Part shown: positions 11,901 to 22,480 of the stretch, one piece after another | How positions within the stretch are numbered: position 1 is the first letter of the stretch | How the letters are laid out: the number at the start of each line of letters is the position of its first letter | Assembly: GCA_910589415.1 (NCBI GenBank) | Contig: OU342632.1 | Span: 30,455,637 to 30,519,636 of the forward strand | Direction of reading: 5' to 3' | Length of the DNA stretch: 64,000 bases | Source of the DNA: Malachius bipustulatus | Lineage: Eukaryota; Arthropoda; Insecta; Coleoptera; Melyridae | Notes under the pieces: model-generated | What the model saw: the letters and a program-made list of their open reading frames with translations, nothing else | What the model was told of the DNA's origin: nothing | Databases searched by the model: none | Made by a program: the position numbers and the translations under genes

Positions 11901-14900
11901 TCACTAGTTCAATCCCTTGTTTATCAGGCCGTATGTTTGCAAGAACTTGGTACTTCACACAAAGTTTATATAGGGTGGTAAATAAAACAGTTCAAAATCT
12001 CAGAAAGTTCAGCTTGCTCCCATTTGATCAAAGATTTTTCTTTTTAAATTTTAACACAAAGATCGTGAAGATGGACCTCAAATCTCGAAACGGTTTTCGA
12101 ATTTTCCGATTATTTCTTTTATTTACAGGGTGATCTCAAAATAACTACTTTTTGGTGTGGCAATGATAAACTTTGTTACCCGTGACTCGATTTTCAAAAT
12201 GTAGGGCTCATTTTAAAGCTAAAACTTCAAGCAAGAACACGCAAGATTGATAATCGCCTAAGGACAAAAATTGAAAATACAGGGTTGTATTAAAACTAAC
12301 CCAAACCTGAATGGCTTCCGAAATCTGGTATTAAGGAAAATTTTAAATAAAGTCAAGTTGCTTTCAAACAAACCATTCATTCTGAATACTTCAAGATGTT
12401 CTTCGCTTGCATGAGTTAAGAATTGTTGACATAAGAACAAAATTACAACTTCGTGTTTTCGAAGTGAAAATCGTAATTTTTCAAGTTCAAGGCCCTGTAC
12501 AACGAAAACGGCTGAAGATAGAGAAAAACGGCTTACATGTCCCTATTTTAATTTTTCATGTACTATCCCATGATGTAGATAAAATGTTTATACAGGGTGA
12601 TAAAAAATTTAAAAAATTCTGAGATTTCTCCACGCGTCACCAAATAAAAAAATCAAAGAAAGCACAAATGTTTCTATACCATAGAATAGTACATGAAAAA
12701 GTAAAATATGGACATGTAAGCCGTTTTTCTCTATCTTCAGCCGTTTTCGTTGTACAGGGCCTTGAACTTGAAAAATTACGATTTTCACTTCGAAAACACG
12801 AAGTTGTAATTTTGTTCTTATGTCAACAATTCTTAACTCATGCAAGCGAAGAACATCTTGAAGTATTCAGAATGAATGGTTTGTTTGAAAGCAACTTGAC
12901 TTTATTTAAAATTTTCCTTAATACCAGATTTCGGAAGCCATTCAGTTTTGGGTTAGTTTTAATACAACCCTGTATTTTCAATTTTTGTCCTTAGGCGATT
13001 ATCAATCTTGCGTGTTCTTGCTTGAAGCTTTAGCTTTAAATTGAGCCCTACATTTTTAAAATCGAGTCACGGGTAACAAAGTTATCATTGCCACACCAAA
13101 AAGTAGTTATTTTGAGATCACCCTGTAAATAAAAGAAATAATCGGAAAATTCGAAAACCGTTTCGAGATATGAGGTCCATCTTCATGATCTTTGTGTTGA
13201 AATTCAAAAAGAAAAATCTTTGATCAAATGGGAGCAAGCTGAACTTTCTGAGATTTTGAACTGTTTTATCTACCACCCTATATAAACTTTGTGTGAAGTA
13301 CCAAGTTCTTGCAAACATACGGACTGATAAACAAGGGATTGAACTAGTGAACCCTCGAAACAAAAATTGAATTGCTCGAAACAATCCAAATTTTATCAGT
13401 GACAAAGTTAGGGCAAATTTGATCATGTAACGTTTCATTTGTTGAGCAGTTTATTATAAGATCTCAATTTTTATTTGAATATTAAGTGATTTATTTTTAT
13501 GTAAAAGATGAATACTGATGGCTTTGTATTGTTACCCTTTAGTACTCCATATTATATAGCTGTGTTATATTTTTCTCTCCCAAGTATTGAATCATCTTCT
13601 TATTTCAATTAGGGCTACTTCCAAGAAAAGCCTTCTCTAAATTTCTCCTTTGAAAACAGAAACATAATAATTGTTACAATTCACAGAATTGACTGGTATA
13701 TGAACATTCTGGTTGGCTATATGAACATTCTGGTAGTTTGGAGTGCGGTCATGTGGATCGTGCTAAAGCTGTTTTAGACAGTTCTCATGACATGACATAC
13801 TAGACATCTTTTCTCACTATGGCAGCTGTTCCCGAACATGACAATTCGCGACATTAGACATTTAGGAATGTCAGTCTAGAATTTCACCTGCTAATACATA
13901 AGGAACATACCGTCAGCGCACAGTCAGTCAAGTTTGGAATGTTATCAAAGTCAGTTGGAGAGTTAGTGTGTTTTTAATAGAAAGCGTTTAGAGAGATCGA
14001 AAGTGAAAGTGAAGGGATTATTTTCTCTCAAAATTAACTAATTTTGTCCCAATTTAATAACCCTTCTCTATTTTACCGCTTTCGGAATTCAAAATTTTTA
14101 GATTTGATTTTTTTTTGGCTAACATAATAGTCAAATTTGGATTTAATTGTAGTCGTATGTGCATTAAAAAAAATTGAAACGGTGTTTACTGAATTTTTTT
14201 CCAATTTTCAGCGAGGAAAATGTCTATAAGTTATGTGAGGACGTATTTACGAGACATCCGGAAGAGTTGGAGAAGTGTTACGTCGTCTTTATCTCCAATC
14301 AGAAACGCACGGTGCCCTTGTGGAAGCAGCGCGCCGGTAAAGATGAGGATAAGCTGGTCATCTGGGTGAGTTATCACCGGAAAATGAATGTTATAAATAA
14401 ATATTAGTTCATTATTTTGCCTAAATAAATAAAAAAATATAGCAATATTTTGTCCCTTCATATTTTTGAGGTAGGTACTATAGGTTAAGGAATGTGCAAG
14501 AATTTCAAGTGTAGTACAAATTAAGCTGTAAGGGAATTGTGGAAGAACTGATTTGGGTAAAGAACTGAAAAGATGGAAGTTCAAAATATTTACCAGAAAA
14601 TGGCGGACTTTCTTTTAAATTTGGCTATTTTTCTGTAACACTAATTTCCATTTTTTCCCTGGATGTAAGGAGGTAATGGAGTAATCCTGTGCAGTAGTGA
14701 ATGTATCCCTAAGACTTTGTGATACAAGTTATGGAGAGTATAAGAATTTCAAAAATAATAAAGGATTTTAGGGGAATCCCGAAGAATTTTTGTAAGAAAT
14801 TGTGTCAATTTTTATTCTTTCAAGAGGGGACCATTGTCATTACTGAACAGATAAGCCTTAGTTGTTTCAATTTTTTATAAATTTAAACTATTACCAGACA

Positions 14901-16733
14901 CCAGGAAATATTATAGACAGGTCCCTTTAACCCCTGGTACCAGCACAAGCTATCTAAAATATTTAAAAAATGGTATGGTATTTTAGGGGAATCCCAAAGG
15001 ATTTTTGTAAGCAATTGTGTCAATTTTTATTCTTTCAAGAGTGGACCATTGTCATTACTGAACAGATACGCCTTAGTTCTTTCAATTTTTTATAAATTTA
15101 AACTATTACCAGACACCAGGAAATATTATAGACAGGTCCCTTTAACACCTTGTACCAGCACAAGCTAAATCCAAAATCTTAAATTTTAATTACATATTTA
15201 GAAATTAGAAGTCAATTAACTGCGACCAATCACATTCCAGGATTATCACGTAGTTTTCCTGTACCATCCGGAACCGACCAAGTGTCTGATCTTCGATCTG
15301 GACTCTGAGCTCCCGTTTCCGACCTACGTCCACAAATACGTAACCGAGACATTCCGCACCGATCACATCCTCAAATCAGACTACTTCAGGTGACCACGCC
15401 GACTCTCCGCTCGTTTCCGGTTTAATCGTCCCTGTTTTCAGATTCTTCAGGGTGATCCCGGCAAGCGAGTTCTTGAAAGAGTTCGCCTCCGACAGGAGAC
15501 ACATGAAGAGGGCCGACGGGACATGGATCAAACCGCCGCCTACCTATCCCGCCATCACTACCCCGAGTGAGTGTCTTTTTTTCAGTATCACTTGTCTTAT
15601 TTCCTTCACTTTTATCTGTATCTCTAACAGAGCTGTGCGTACTCGAGTACAAGTACTCGAAAAATGTACTCCAAGTACTTTTATGTTCGTGAAATCTACT
15701 TGGTACTCAGTCCACGAGTACTTTATTTAGAATGTACTCTTACTTGTACTTAAAATACATTTTAAAGTAAAAATTTACTCAAGTACTTTCAAGAGTACTA
15801 GAGTACTTTCTCGTGAACTCTTAACACTTTTTCTTGTACTCAAGTACATTTATTTACGCAATGAGTACATTTTTAAGCGTGTTAGGACTTGTTATACGAG
15901 TATCACATTACGCAGTTCACTCCCAGAGACAGTCCACAGTGTTTTTCAGACAATTGCGAGTAGTGAAGTCGTGATTCTTGAAGTGAATAAAATAAGAAAG
16001 CATTTATGTAAGTTTTAAGTAAATAGTAAATACTTATTAGGATTCGAATAATTTCAGTTTGCACTCTACCATCATCAGCAGCAGTAGAGCGTTTGTTTTC
16101 CTATGCGACAATTGTTAATAACCCACGTCGGCATGCATTAACAGATGAAAAATTTGAAAAATTAGTGATTTTAAAAGCCAATAAAATTGGACTTTGAATT
16201 TGTATACATCATTGAATTTGAATTTCGAATTTCCCTCCTAACCATCCCACGTTCCTTCTCCTGCGTTACTGTACTCGATACTCTGTACTTGTACTCTGTA
16301 CTCAAGTACAACGAGTACTGTACTTGTACTTGGCATTCGAATACTTTTGGGTGAGAGTACTTGTAGTTGTACTCGAGTACTTTTTTGTTGTACTCTGAAC
16401 AGCTCTGATCTCTAAACACTCAGTGCTATACATCACTGGTAGCTCTAGTTCTTCTCTCATTCATCTGCACACTTGTACTAAACGCTCTCTCTCACTCTTG
16501 CTCTCCATTGCTTGTCTGTCCAACTTTTATTTTTCGAATGACACATGACAATAATTGACATTTTTATTGAATTATGAAGGTCGGAATAATATTTGTGACT
16601 GATGGATCTTATTTTCGCAGAGAGCGCCCACAATTTAGAGGATTTTATCCAGATGGAAACGTCCCGTGGTCCGGGCCAGGTTTACAACTTGACCCAGTTT
16701 GTGCAGCGTTTCTACAAGACGCCGTCCTCGTAA
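8913..16733 (+). CDS. NTAQ1: protein N-terminal glutamine amidohydrolase (NTAQ1/WDYHV1; Drosophila tungus)
   Basis: Five exons: 8913-9055, 14212-14365, 15241-15389, 15442-15566 and 16621-16733, encoding 227 aa against about 205 in human. The enzyme deamidates N-terminal glutamine to glutamate, the first step of the Arg/N-degron pathway, in cytosol and nucleus. The catalytic triad is visible: Cys48 in SCYCEEN, His102 in the family-naming WDYHVV, and Asp118 in IFDLD. The conserved FASDRRHMK and PPPTYP segments are present. The Cys48 codon is split across intron 1 and the WDYHVV motif across intron 2 (W99 ends exon 2), so the motifs appear only in the spliced frame. Intron 1 is 5.2 kb and holds two large palindromes; intron 4 holds a hAT insertion. 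The last-exon acceptor must be CAG at 16618-16620, because shifting by one base gives an early stop. Confidence 0.96.
9905..10460. repeat. tandem repeat, about 165-bp unit, ~3.3 copies (NTAQ1 intron 1)
   Basis: The landmark block GACACTAGTGACAGTTGACA and variants recur at about 9909, 10048, 10211 and 10376. Each is followed by AGAAAATATTCAATTTCTTGAA-like and TTTTCGTTAC-like blocks. Spacing is 139, 163 and 165 bp. Copies are clearly diverged. No coding potential. Confidence 0.65.
10531..11202. repeat. fold-back palindrome with ~320-bp arms (NTAQ1 intron 1)
   Basis: The left arm (10531 to about 10851) is the reverse complement of the right arm (about 10887-11202) with few mismatches; for example TTCAGTGGCGGAGAAATTAT on the right matches ATAATTTCTCTGCCACTGAA on the left. 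The spacer is about 35 bp. The right arm ends in a CCACCCTGTA motif and has an internal ACACCCTGTA, linking it to the other TACAGGG-bounded fold-backs here. Small ORFs inside mirror each other on both strands and are not genes. Confidence 0.85.
11799..13453. repeat. large nested fold-back palindrome (1.65 kb) in NTAQ1 intron 1
   Basis: The sequence starting AAACTGCTCAACAAATG at 11799 is mirrored by CATTTGTTGAGCAGTTT ending at 13453, and complementarity runs through almost the whole length with a small asymmetric centre near 12600-12660. Inside the arms lie paired boundary motifs: TTTACAGGGTGATCTC at 12124 with its mirror at 13117-13130, ATACAGGGTTGTATTAA near 12280 with its mirror near 12965, and a single TATACAGGGTGATAAAA at 12591. 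It reads like fold-backs nested within one another. The inner 300 bp recur at about 41520-41840. Confidence 0.88.
14766..15174. repeat. tandem duplication, 215-bp unit, two copies (NTAQ1 intron 2)
   Basis: TTTTAGGGGAATCCC at 14766 recurs at 14981. The following ~190 bp are nearly identical, including GGACCATTGTCATTACTGAA and CAGACACCAGGAAATATTAT. The high identity suggests a fairly recent direct duplication. Confidence 0.8.
15628..16407 (+). mobile_element. hAT-family element, 780 bp, deleted (NTAQ1 intron 4)
   Basis: The element starts CAGAGCTGTGC at 15628 and ends ACAGCTCTG at 16407. It is flanked by a perfect 8-bp target duplication ATCTCTAA at 15620-15627 and 16408-16415. An 8-bp duplication with CAGAG-like ends is diagnostic of hAT transposons. 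Both subterminal regions are packed with GTACTCGAGTAC-type repeats, likely transposase sites. Only the C-terminal end of the transposase remains inside. Confidence 0.92.
16057..16197 (+). pseudogene. hAT transposase C-terminal dimerisation-domain fragment
   Basis: The frame ending in TGA at 16195-16197 reads LPSSAAVERLFSYA, then NNPRRHALTDEKFEKLVILK, the conserved hATC dimerisation region (SSAAVERLFS...R..L...n.e.L..lk). It follows a plausible ...TTTCAG acceptor at about 16052-16057. The rest of the ~600-aa transposase, including the RNase H-like catalytic core, is missing, so this is a relic inside the 780-bp element. Confidence 0.88.
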
Positions 16734-17686
16734 CCTGGGCCCGAGCCGTATCGAGTCAATTTTGATTGTGCCCTTAACGAGAGGCCACGGCTGGATGATC
16801 GTCGGTTGTTTGTCTCTCTCGGTCTCTCCCTGCGACCTGCCAAAAAACGGTACTTGCACCGAGACAGATAACTCTTGTAACGTTATTATTATTAAAAGGA
16901 AGATGGTTGGAGGTCGCAGCCGGTAGAGATTAAATTTTTCCTCTCTTTCTCTCTCTGTCTCTTTCTGAGACTACTTATTCTAACGCGGCGCTAATTATAG
17001 CGAGACTCGAGGAGGTTATGTACGCATGGAGATGTTTCTCGGATTAAAAGCGGCCTATTTTATGATATATCAAATATGAAACTCCTCTCTGTCTCCGAAT
17101 TATAAAATGGCTCCGTGTATTATTACAAATTTGTTGCGTCCGGCGGCTCGATGTTCTCTTTTTCGTGCCGCACGGACCTTTTTTGATATTGACTACTTAC
17201 CGTGTCCGCGTCTACTGTACTTGTACTTGTACTATTTGTACTTCTATCATTAGTATTGGTAACATTTTTATTATTAATGTCTTTTTATATCTGCTAAGCT
17301 TTTTTGGAAATGTAAGAGCGCAACTTCTAAGACACCGTTTTGCAAGTGTTTTAACAATATCAAATGCCATGTCTTCTCAGTAATAATATAATAATGATGA
17401 TTATGATAATGAAAATATTGATTGAGTGCAGGTAAGTGTACTTCTCTGTGTTTAATGTGAGCGAGACGTGCGATACCTCCGGGTAAATTTATGGCAATAT
17501 CGACCAATAATATTCGCTTGAGCAGTCAAAGTCGACTGCTTTGTTTCTGCATTGTATTTCTGATAATATTATGAGTTCTGTTATTTGTATATAATGATAA
17601 TTATGATGTATATGTATATGTAAATCAGACAGTTTGTTGTTACTGTTAAATTAAGATGTAATGGGAATGGTGTCATTCTGGGCTGT

Positions 17687-17692
17687 AATAAA
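17687..17692 (+). terminator. poly(A) signal of NTAQ1
   Basis: AATAAA about 950 bases after the NTAQ1 stop, followed by a TTTCAATATATTTTCTGTGT stretch. The implied 3' UTR (16734 to about 17710) contains a CT-rich run (16937-16968) and a short GTACTT repeat (17217-17245), and no ORF of note. Confidence 0.6.
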
Positions 17693-18236
17693 ACTCTTTC
17701 AATATATTTTCTGTGTAAGTTTGACATACATTTTGACAGCCTAAACACACTTTTTAGTGTACAAAAATTATATTTTATTTCAACGAATTGTAACTGTAAC
17801 GATCACATCAAATTGTACATCAAATTTTATTGCTTCTCAAAAAGTGTCTCAACCTCTGTGTATATTTTTTGTTCTTCCATATTTAAACATTATCCCTCAA
17901 CCGTTTAAATTATTTATTATTAATCACACTTCTTATTATTAAATTTGCTCCTTCCCCTCCAAGAAATCCAATGTAAAACAAAAGGGGGATAAAAAATTGA
18001 AACCTTTGAATTCGGAACAGTTTTACGATTAATTACAAGCAGCACTAGCACAGAAAGACAGAATTACCATTATATCTTCGTTTATAATAAATAATAATTA
18101 AGAAGGTATTAAAGAGGTAATGTTGAGAATTGTACGATTTGGGGTTACAACTTACAAGCAGGGATGGGTTATAATAATAATTATAAATGGTTTGATTATC
18201 TCTCTGTCCAGCAATCAGTACACTCTTCTGGTATGT

Positions 18237-18322
18237 TCTCAGGCTGATATGGTAGACTGATGAGCTGAAAATACAGGGAAACATCGATGTCTCTGTCTCC
18301 ACCAGCACCAGGTCACCTGAGA
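18237..18322 (+). ncRNA. hammerhead ribozyme-like motif (type I), possibly decayed
   Basis: Core boxes occur in order: CTGATGA (18257-18263), stem II CTG/CAG with a short loop, GAAA (18278-18281), stem III CAT-CG-ATG (18282-18289), then TC (18290-18291) as the predicted cleavage site. Stem I is AGA/TCT, then after a 6-nt bulge GGT/ACC, and farther out TCTCAGG (18237-18243) pairs with CCTGAGA (18316-18322). The outer pairing is unlikely by chance. Against it, the base pair next to the core in stem II is G-G instead of G-C, which would weaken activity. It is read as a degraded or low-activity copy of a retroelement-type hammerhead. Confidence 0.5.
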
Positions 18323-18432
18323 GGTTCCGTCATTCAGAGATCTTAGTCATCAGAGTATATTCTGAAATCTTTAATAATGCAGAATAATTGTTTTATTTAA
18401 TAGAGATCTCGGCTAATTCAAATTAGAATTAG

Positions 18433-18679
18433 AGCTGCCTAGACGCACTTGTAGAGGCAAAACCTTTGATTAAAAACATCAGGAAGACTATACAGTCCAA
18501 ACAGCTGCGACCCCCGGAAGGGGCTTGGATGGCGGACACGACAAAACATGTCAGCTAATTGGAGTGCCAATGAATTTTTTAAGGACTTACTTATGGATGG
18601 AAAATTATTTACACTAGAACTTAGACACTTAGAAGCACCACAACTAACAATTAATAATAAAGATGTTGCAAATGAATGA
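18433..18679 (+). pseudogene. unidentified decayed coding relic with one frameshift
   Basis: One frame from 18433 reads SCLDALVEAKPLIKNIRKTI and continues with RPPEGAWMADTTKHVS before a stop at 18556. The frame opening at 18551 continues with SANWSANEFFKDLLMDGKLF and ends in NNKDVANE before TGA at 18677-18679. Amino-acid composition looks protein-like in both, as if one indel split a real coding segment. I do not recognise the family. A chance ORF is possible. Confidence 0.3.
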
Positions 18680-19703
18680 AAAAATTTCCACATCAAAGTG
18701 TCGAGTATCAAAATTTCAAAATGGTCGAATGGCATTATAGTCCTTCTGGTTGTTTTACATTCTTTGGGCAAAACCATGTTGAAACTTTCAAAGTCAGGTG
18801 TCACTTGGTTTTTTTTTCCCTCTATGGTTTATGGTCTTTTTCTTTCAGCAAGTTATTTAGTCAGAAAAATCATTTGGTATCACAGAGAGTTGATTGGAGA
18901 TTTTTAAAACAATGAAGGGGGCTAAAGTTTATGGCTTTTTACCAATCTATTTAGCCATAAAAATCAGTTGGTTTTTTATTGAATCTGTAAGCCAGTAGAT
19001 GTTGAAAAATTTTCATGACCAACTCCACAAATTGCGCTCTTGGGAAATAACCCTTCCCTGCGTTAAAACCAGATCTGTTCGATTCTCGCATTCTACCACC
19101 TACTAATACCGGTAAGTTGATTTATACTCACGTTAATTATCGACAATGTATCTAAATATTAAAGTTAAGACTGCACGTTTGCCTTCCATTTTATCTTGAA
19201 TATTATACACAAACAGTTGAAAAATATGAAATATATTTATTCTGGTTATTATAACACCGAAGTCATTAATTAAATACAATCATTTTCGAGTAGTGAGAGT
19301 TTTTCTAGTTTAGATTTTGTTACAAATTTTATAAGTCCGTTGTATGTTACCTACTACTTATTACTTGTTCCCGTATTGGCCCTTTGTAACTACCTAGACC
19401 TAAACACTACGAACACAACTACTTACAACCACCCATCACTGCTTCATGGCAATTATTCTAAACTGATCTAACAAACTTATGACCAGTTGAATCGTCGTCC
19501 ATCATACCAGGACAAATCCAGGTTTTTACAGCAAATTTCTATCTTATCATCTGAATGTATACGTATCGTATTATAAATATGAATAATTACTGTTCACTAC
19601 AGAGGCCTAATTGTGATATAATTTATTTGATTTGTTAGCTTTGAATATTTTCTTATCAAAATAGCATTCAATAAAGCACGTCCTACGGATTTATGTTTCA
19701 TTT

Positions 19704-19709
19704 TATTTA
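19704..19709 (-). terminator. poly(A) signal of the CINP-like gene, abutting its stop codon
   Basis: On the minus strand AATAAA begins five bases after the TGA stop (plus-strand TTTATT at 19704-19709), implying a very short 3' UTR. Confidence 0.5.
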
Positions 19710-19713
19710 ATCC

Positions 19714-20416
19714 TCACTCCTTTTTAACATTTGCCGCTGTTAACAGAGCGTTGTAATTAATGGTTACTTCTCTACTAACATGGCACTGGTACATCCACCT
19801 AGCAGCAAAAAACATTACATTTTCTCGGTCGCTAGCTTCAGCAATATTCTCCAGAATGTACTGCTTCACCTATAAATTGAAAAAGTTCATTTTCATTAAT
19901 TGACTCAATTATTCAATAACTAAATAACCTCAAGTTCTTTACAATAAGACTCGACAACAGACTCAATATATCTTATCGCGTGTTTTATATCCATTATACT
20001 GAACAGCTGCTCGTCTACAGGACGTAATTGAGCAAGAGTACCAGCTCTTTTGAACAGTTCCCTTAATTTATCCCTGCAACTGGTCATTGCCTGGACGATC
20101 TCGTATAATTGGTCGATTAGGGATTCCAGGGGTGCACTGTAACTGTTCATATCGCTGGTTTTAACATTGCAGATTTGCTGGACGATAGAGGAACCTCTCG
20201 CTTGATTCGTGTTCCATTTCTCGATAACATCCTGGATGTTGGTAATGATGGTTTTTACTGCTCGAGCTGTCTCTGAGAGGGCTCTCTTTGGGCTTTCTGT
20301 GAATGTGATAATGTAAGAGAATTAAGCGGAAGAACTTAATAATAATTAGACTTACCTGATACTATAGGGGAGAATCTACAAATTGGTGGTTTGGAAGTTG
20401 GCGTTGATTGATGCAT
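19714..20416 (-). CDS. CINP: cyclin-dependent kinase 2-interacting protein (CINP)-like
   Basis: Three exons on the minus strand, 20356-20416, 19929-20296 and 19714-19869, give 194 aa (human CINP is 212). The product starts MHQSTPTSKPP and is mainly helical, with heptad-like stretches. Similarity to CINP is in overall layout: an early VIEKWNTLN-like segment (here DVIEKWNTNQARGSSI), a central coiled region, and a C-terminal segment RWMYQCHVSREV like CINP SMWLHQPYVES. Known role: CINP binds CDK2, ORC, MCM and ATRIP in replication origin firing and the ATR checkpoint, in the nucleus. The gene model is firm (splice sites and phases agree); the name rests on motif memory without a search. Confidence 0.65.
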
Positions 20417-21708
20417 TATCTCTCATTTTGGTTTGATCCAAACTAAAACATTTTTGTGACACTTACTTTGTTTTATTCTTTATTTGCCTTGAATACTAAA
20501 AACCAATTTGTTCAAAGTTCAAAAATGTATTATTTGTTTACTATTTAAAAAAAATTTAGGTTATGTAAGTTTTGATGTGTTCTTCTTTTTCTTTCTTAGT
20601 CAGTTTTGGCCTCGTTTGTTGCCACGTTTGCCAGTAATGCCAGTTCCGCCGTCCAGAGTTTTCATATTTCGGTCAATAAAAAGAATTCGTCTTTCACCCT
20701 CAGAAAGGGGTGGAAATTTACAATTTGCAGACCTCAATGAGACTGCCATTGAACTTTTTTTTTTGATTTTGAAATTTACAATTTCAAAAATACCCTTTAC
20801 TGTCTGACTCTCCGAATTATTTTAGTATCTTGCATTTTATTCGTAAAATATTCCTTTCCTGACGATAGGCTATTTATAGATTATGTTTTAAAAGTATTTT
20901 AAGTTTAGCACAATATCCCGTTTTTTGGCATGAGGGGGCAATTTCAATTATCAGTGAGCATACCAACCATGATACAAAATAAGCAAGCTATGTCAGCTGG
21001 TAGAATGTGACGTTAGTCAGATGACAGCTAAGTACATGGATTCGGCAGTACGAATTACGTCAAATTGCGATTTAGTAGCTGACGGCAAAAATGATTTGTT
21101 GTGGGTGTTAGAATCACGCAAGAAAAATGATTAGTTTGCCAGCATAGGCAATTATGTGCATTACAAAATATCGTATCATTTAACTCTAGGAAGCACTTTT
21201 CATGACACCCCACCCCACCCCACCCCACAAATGTTTTACCGTATACACAAATGTCCACCGTATAATATTTTCAATGATTCCGCTAGCGCTAAAATTGCAT
21301 TATACACCTGAGTGACGTCATGCGCAGCGAGGGCGAGTTTTCACTAAGTCTGCAGTCTCATGAAAGATAACATACCTTGTGCCTTGTGTAGTTGTTTGTA
21401 TCATGGCATGATACTGACAGGAATTATAAGTTATATTTTTGAGACTATTAATTTTAACGTTAGTATTACCACTAAATATAAAAATAAATACCTAAATGAA
21501 ATAGAGTATTTGGCTAAATAGCTTGATAAAAGTACACACTAATAAAATATACTCTAACGGAAAAGAAGAAGATTTAGTAAGAAAAAGAAGACCAATCATT
21601 TTAACCTAAAAAAATGAGATTTTCGTAACTTTCTTAAATTTTAAAAATTGTTGTCTAAATATTAAATAATAATTTCATTAAGTTAAAAGAATTAAATGGA
21701 AATTAAAC
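20417..21708. other. intergenic region with (ACCCC)n microsatellite
   Basis: Separates the divergent CINP-like and small acidic protein genes and presumably holds both promoters. A short ACCCC microsatellite lies at 21206-21228. A 99-codon ORF at 20508-20807 has no recognisable features and unlikely composition; it is not called as a gene. Confidence 0.45.
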
Positions 21709-22060
21709 ATGGAAATGGTTGTAAAAATCAGCAAATCTAATACGTTATTGAAAGAGATAAAAGACACAGCAAAATCGAATGACATCAAATCGTTCAGAGA
21801 AGTTTTGAAGAAGGTACAAGAGGAAGTCAATACTGCTCTAACAGGAATAGTAGCACAGGAACAGCAGCAGGGGATCGGGGGTATTAAATTTACAATAATT
21901 ACTTTTATCATTATAAAAATGCATAAATGGTTTTTTAATAGAAAACATTGCTGACATTGAAGATGATGATGATGAGGAGGATGAGGACAACCTTCAGATC
22001 AAACAGTCAAAGAGAAAGAAAGACTCCACGAATAAACACTTGAAAAAAAAGAAGCTGTAG
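21709..22060 (+). CDS. small acidic/basic-tailed protein, possibly KEOPS subunit GON7
   Basis: Two exons, 21709-21880 and 21942-22060, join in phase to a 96-aa protein. It starts MEMVVKISKSNTLLKEIKDT, has a helical middle (FREVLKKVQEEVNTALTGIV), an acidic run IEDDDDEEDEDN, and a lysine-rich tail KHLKKKKL before TAG. Human GON7 is 100 aa with the same order: short N-terminal strand region, a helix, then DEDLDGDDEDDAEDENN. GON7 stabilises the KEOPS complex that makes tRNA t6A. The resemblance is in size and layout only, so the name is a hypothesis. The gene is supported by a good intron (GTATTA...TTTAATAG) that keeps the frame. Confidence 0.55.
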
Positions 22061-22102
22061 AATTGATAAGAACAAGACAACCTTTATAATAAGAAGGGAA
22101 TT

Positions 22103-22233
22103 CACGAGGTGCTTTGTACTTTACGAAATCATGAGGTTTTTTTATACAAAATTTAACACAAATCTGATTGGTTTTCTGCTTAAAAAAAGTACAAATAAGT
22201 GACATTTTTTGTAAAAGTACGAAGCACCTCGTG
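22103..22233. repeat. 131-bp inverted-repeat element
   Basis: CACGAGGTGCTTTGTACTTT at 22103 pairs with AAAAGTACGAAGCACCTCGTG ending at 22233, one mismatch plus small differences. It sits in the 3' UTR or just downstream of the small acidic gene. Probable MITE. Confidence 0.7.
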
Positions 22234-22480
22234 ATACAACCAATATGCCTGGCTGTGTAAAGGAGGGGGGTCCACATTACTTCAGATAATCGAGCTTGTG
22301 TTTTGAAAACTGGGAAAGTAAAAAAAAAATTTATACACAAGAACACATTTTTTACTTATTACCGAAAAACTCATTTGAAAAATACAATATTGATCCATAC
22401 AGCATAAGCTCATAAGCATAAAATATGAAGGTTTTGTAATTAACTTCTGCAGGTACTAAATACTATTCTAGGTAAGACTG

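Larger units (their letters stand above)
17711..19703. other. intergenic region between NTAQ1 and the CINP-like gene
   Basis: No intact gene recognised. It contains a hammerhead-like RNA motif at 18237-18322, a possible decayed coding relic at 18433-18679, and an AATAAA near 19670 on the + strand that might end an unrecognised transcript. The rest is AT-rich with no clear structure. Confidence 0.45.

Noticed and set aside
12258..13438. Several 60-108-codon ORFs with near-identical proteins on both strands (for example MFLCQQFLTHASEEHLEVFR)
   Set aside because: They are mirror images produced by the palindrome arms; no domain, no splice context.
18439..18804. 121-codon minus-strand ORF
   Set aside because: Overlaps the more protein-like plus-strand relic; composition fits a complementary-strand shadow.
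20508..20807. 99-codon ORF on the plus strand
   Set aside because: Low-complexity hydrophobic runs, no conserved motif, no splice or poly(A) support.
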